A program made the position numbers and the translations under genes. This document shows positions 5,667-7,364 of a stretch of 7,364 bases of DNA, in pieces; position 1 is the first letter of the stretch; every line of letters begins with the position of its first letter. Location: contig CATMOC010000175.1 in NCBI GenBank assembly GCA_950071955.1, forward strand, positions 1-7,364, read 5' to 3'. The notes under the pieces are model-generated. The model was not told where the DNA came from and searched no databases. It was given only the letters and a program-made list of their open reading frames with translations. Source of the stretch: an uncultured Mesorhizobium sp. Its GTDB lineage: Bacteria; Pseudomonadota; Alphaproteobacteria; Rhizobiales; Rhizobiaceae.

Positions 5667-6446
5667 ATGAGATCCATCCTGAAGCTTGCCGCCGGCGCCA
5701 TGATCTTCGGCGCGATGGCGTTCGGAGCGCAGGCCCAGACCGTCAAGGTCGGCTTTTCGCCCGAGGCCTATCCGCCCTTCTGGTCGGCCGACGCCTCCGG
5801 CAACTGGACCGGCTGGGAAGTCGAGATCATCGAGGCGATCTGCGGCGAGGCCAAGCTCGACTGCGAGCTGACCCCCATCCCCTGGGATGGCCTGATCCCG
5901 GCGCTGACCACCAAGAAGATCGACGCGATCATGAACTCGATGTCGATCACCGCCGAGCGCGAAAAGACGATCGCCTTCTCTGACAAGTACTACAACACCC
6001 CGACTGCCATCATTGGTCCCAAGGGAATGGCGTTCGAGCCGACGGCCGAGGGGCTGAAGGACAAGATCATCGGCGTCCAGGTATCCACCGTCCACGCGGC
6101 CTACGTGAAGAAACACTTTGCGGACGCCGTCGCCGAGATCAAGGAGTATCAAACCCAGGACGAGGCGAACCAGGATCTCGCCGCCGGCCGCATCGATGCG
6201 ACCCAAGCCGACGCGATCGCGCTCGACGCCTTCCTGAAATCCGACCAAGGCATGGCCTGCTGCGACATGAAGGGCAATGTCGCGGAGGACCTCGAGATCC
6301 TCGGACCGGGCGTCGGCGCTGGCGTCCGCAAGGAAGACACCGAACTCAAGGAGAAGCTCAGCGCCGCCATCAAGGCCATCCGCGAGAACGGTACATACGC
6401 CGAGATCACCAAGAAATACTTCGACTTCGACGTCTACGGCGGCTGA
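5667..6446 (+). CDS. Periplasmic amino-acid-binding protein (HisJ/LAO/ArtJ type)
   Basis: 259-residue family 3 solute-binding protein. A signal peptide (MRSILK, then AAGAMIFGAMAFGAQA) is probably cleaved before Gln24. Ligand-site features resemble lysine/arginine/ornithine-binding protein: AYPPFW (34-39), Trp73 in PWDGLIPAL at the stacking position, NSMSIT (90-95), Arg98 for the carboxylate, and Asp182 in TQADAIALD for the amino group. Cys59 and Cys66 match the spacing of the HisJ disulfide. The acidic side-chain contact (Asp11 in LAO) is not aligned simply; Glu33 may replace it, so the ligand cannot be fixed. GGAG lies 7 bases before ATG 5667; an in-frame ATG at 5646 also has a purine-rich site but gives an unusual N-terminus. 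Middle gene of the importer operon, followed by strong hairpins before the permease. Confidence 0.93.
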   Translation: MRSILKLAAGAMIFGAMAFGAQAQTVKVGFSPEAYPPFWSADASGNWTGWEVEIIEAICGEAKLDCELTPIPWDGLIPALTTKKIDAIMNSMSITAEREKTIAFSDKYYNTPTAIIGPKGMAFEPTAEGLKDKIIGVQVSTVHAAYVKKHFADAVAEIKEYQTQDEANQDLAAGRIDATQADAIALDAFLKSDQGMACCDMKGNVAEDLEILGPGVGAGVRKEDTELKEKLSAAIKAIRENGTYAEITKKYFDFDVYGG

Positions 6447-6451
6447 TCGCC

Positions 6452-6527
6452 GGCCGGACCGGACGGCCTGACGCGCTGACGGAGACGCCCGCTCCACCCG
6501 CCCGGAACGTGGGAGGCTGGAGCGGGC
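6452..6527 (+). promoter_or_regulatory. Intercistronic stem-loops between binding-protein and permease genes
   Basis: GGCCG (6452-6456) and CGGCC (6464-6468) can form a small hairpin just after the binding-protein stop. Downstream, GCCCGCTCCA (6487-6496) and TGGAGCGGGC (6518-6527) form a perfect 10-bp stem whose 21-base interior can pair further. No U-run follows, so it is unlikely to be a full intrinsic terminator. It resembles the RNA-stabilising hairpins in other binding-protein operons, which raise binding protein above permease levels. The 175-base gap holds no other gene. Confidence 0.6.
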
Positions 6528-6551
6528 ACCGGCGCCGGGTTCAACAAGGCC

Positions 6552-6570
6552 AGGGAGACTTCCGCCGATC
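6552..6570 (+). promoter_or_regulatory. Possible ribosome-binding site and ATC start for the permease
   Basis: AGGGAG (6552-6557) is followed after 10 bases by ATC (6568-6570), in frame with the permease. The stretch from there to the first standard start codon reads IEHLLLLPLAQTSTFDLLA and then continues as LQPPGWGG, a plausible permease N-terminus. No ATG, GTG or TTG exists in this frame between the stop at 6469-6471 and TTG 6622. Confidence 0.4.
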
Positions 6571-6621
6571 GAACATCTCCTCCTCCCCCTCGCGCAGACG
6601 TCGACCTTCGACCTTCTGGCC

Positions 6622-7320
6622 TTGCAACCGCCCGGCTGGGGCGGAAACCTTCTCTACGGCCTGCTCAACTCCGTCATCATCGCCGTCGGCGCGTTCGGCT
6701 TCGGCCTGATCATCGGCGTCGGCGGCGCCTACGGAAAGCTCTACGGAGGTCCGGTGATCCGCGACCTGCTAGAGGTCTACACGACCATCGTGCGGGCGAT
6801 CCCCGAACTGGTGCTGATCCTTCTCCTCTATTTCGCGGGCACGGACCTCATCAACCGCGCGCTCGATGTCTTCGGTTACGACCCGATCGACATCAACGGC
6901 CTCGTTGCGGGCATCTGGGTATTGGCCTTCGTGCAGGGCGCCTATTCGACCGAGGTGATCCGCGGAGCCATCCTGGCGATCCCGCAGGGACAGATCGAGG
7001 CGGCGCGCGCCTACGGCATGTCGCCGGGCATGCTCCTGCGCCGCATGACCATTCCCGCCATGCTGCCCTTCGCCATTCCGGGGCTGGCAAACCTCTGGCT
7101 CATCGCCACCAAGGACACCGCGCTTCTGGCCATCGTCGGCTTCAACGAGCTGACACAGCAGACCCGCACCGCGGCCGGCGCCACCAAGGCCTACTTCACC
7201 TTCTTCATGGCCGCCGGCGCGCTCTATTTGGCGCTTACGCTGGTCTCCAACGTCATCATCGGCCGCATCGAGCGCTGGTCGCGGCGCGGCATGCCCTCCG
7301 TCGCGGGAGGCGCACAATGA
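6622..7320 (+). CDS. Amino-acid ABC transporter permease (HisQ/ArtQ type)
   Basis: 232 residues counted from TTG 6622, with about five hydrophobic membrane segments (for example LLNSVIIAVGAFGFGLIIGVGG, PELVLILLLYFAG, LVAGIWVLAFVQGAYSTE, FFMAAGALYLALTLVSNVII). VYTTIVRAIPELV (52-64) and the EAA loop beginning EAARAYGMSPGMLLRR (126-141), which docks on the ATPase, are hallmarks of polar amino-acid permeases. The start is a problem. TTG 6622 is the first standard initiation codon but has no ribosome-binding site, and the coding pattern continues upstream (FDLLALQPPGWG resembles family N-termini) to an ATC at 6568 with a site in front, which would give 250 residues. The last codons hold GGGAGG, the ribosome-binding site of the next permease, whose ATG overlaps this gene's stop. 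Confidence 0.92.
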   Translation: MQPPGWGGNLLYGLLNSVIIAVGAFGFGLIIGVGGAYGKLYGGPVIRDLLEVYTTIVRAIPELVLILLLYFAGTDLINRALDVFGYDPIDINGLVAGIWVLAFVQGAYSTEVIRGAILAIPQGQIEAARAYGMSPGMLLRRMTIPAMLPFAIPGLANLWLIATKDTALLAIVGFNELTQQTRTAAGATKAYFTFFMAAGALYLALTLVSNVIIGRIERWSRRGMPSVAGGAQ

Positions 7321-7364
7321 GCGCACAGCCCGCCGCCGGCATCGTCGATGCCTCGGCCCGCGCC
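7317..7364 (+). CDS. Second ABC permease, first 16 codons (HisM/ArtM position)
   Basis: ATG 7317 overlaps the preceding stop (ATGA) and has GGGAGG (7305-7310) 6 bases upstream, so initiation here is well supported. The visible peptide (MSAQPAAGIVDASARA) is a cytoplasmic N-terminal tail without diagnostic motifs. Identity as the partner permease is inferred only from position: importers of this class need two permease subunits and the tight overlap is typical of them. Confidence 0.7.
   Translation, partial: MSAQPAAGIVDASARA

Noticed and set aside
3723..6497. A 924-codon open frame on the minus strand covering the whole ATPase and binding-protein region.
   Set aside because: Only its last 290 codons carry family motifs (the hydrolase). 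The upstream part is antisense to clearly real ATPase and binding-protein genes and is the usual GC-rich shadow frame.

Overview
The window is GC-rich DNA (long GC3-biased ORFs on both strands). Its ABC amino-acid transporter genes, DeoR regulator and ParE-type toxin-antitoxin pair suggest an alphaproteobacterium, probably of the Rhizobiales; this is inferred from protein flavour and codon use, not from a marker gene. No rRNA, tRNA, CRISPR array or insertion sequence was seen.

Left part (1-1462): the 5' end of a ProX/OpuAC-type (betaine or choline-like) periplasmic binding protein runs off the left edge on the minus strand. It is divergent from a complete DeoR/GlpR-family repressor gene on the plus strand. 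The 200 bp between them hold two recognisable sigma70-like promoters, an inverted repeat and a pair of T/G-rich direct repeats, so local control of the transporter by this repressor is likely.

Middle (1459-1979): a minus-strand type II toxin-antitoxin pair (small antitoxin, then a ParE/RelE-like toxin), overlapping and translationally coupled. Its predicted promoter places the transcription start on the antitoxin ATG, so the mRNA is probably leaderless. The toxin stop codon overlaps the stop codon of the convergent DeoR gene.

Right part (2034-7364): a divergent amino-acid module. On the minus strand lie an amidinotransferase-fold hydrolase (dimethylargininase/arginine deiminase-like) and a thiamine-diphosphate 2-oxoacid decarboxylase resembling 5-guanidino-2-oxopentanoate decarboxylase (AruI). 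On the plus strand lies a polar/basic amino-acid ABC importer in the order ATPase, binding protein, permease 1, permease 2 (cut by the right edge). The combination points to uptake and breakdown of arginine or another guanidino compound such as a methylated arginine; the exact substrate is inferred.

The most unusual signals are a possible 19-codon leader peptide with three Arg codons whose stop overlaps the ATPase start (ATGA), palindromic candidate operators upstream of it, and a permease reading frame that appears to begin at a non-standard ATC codon. There are also a strong intercistronic stem-loop between binding protein and permease, and the leaderless toxin-antitoxin promoter.
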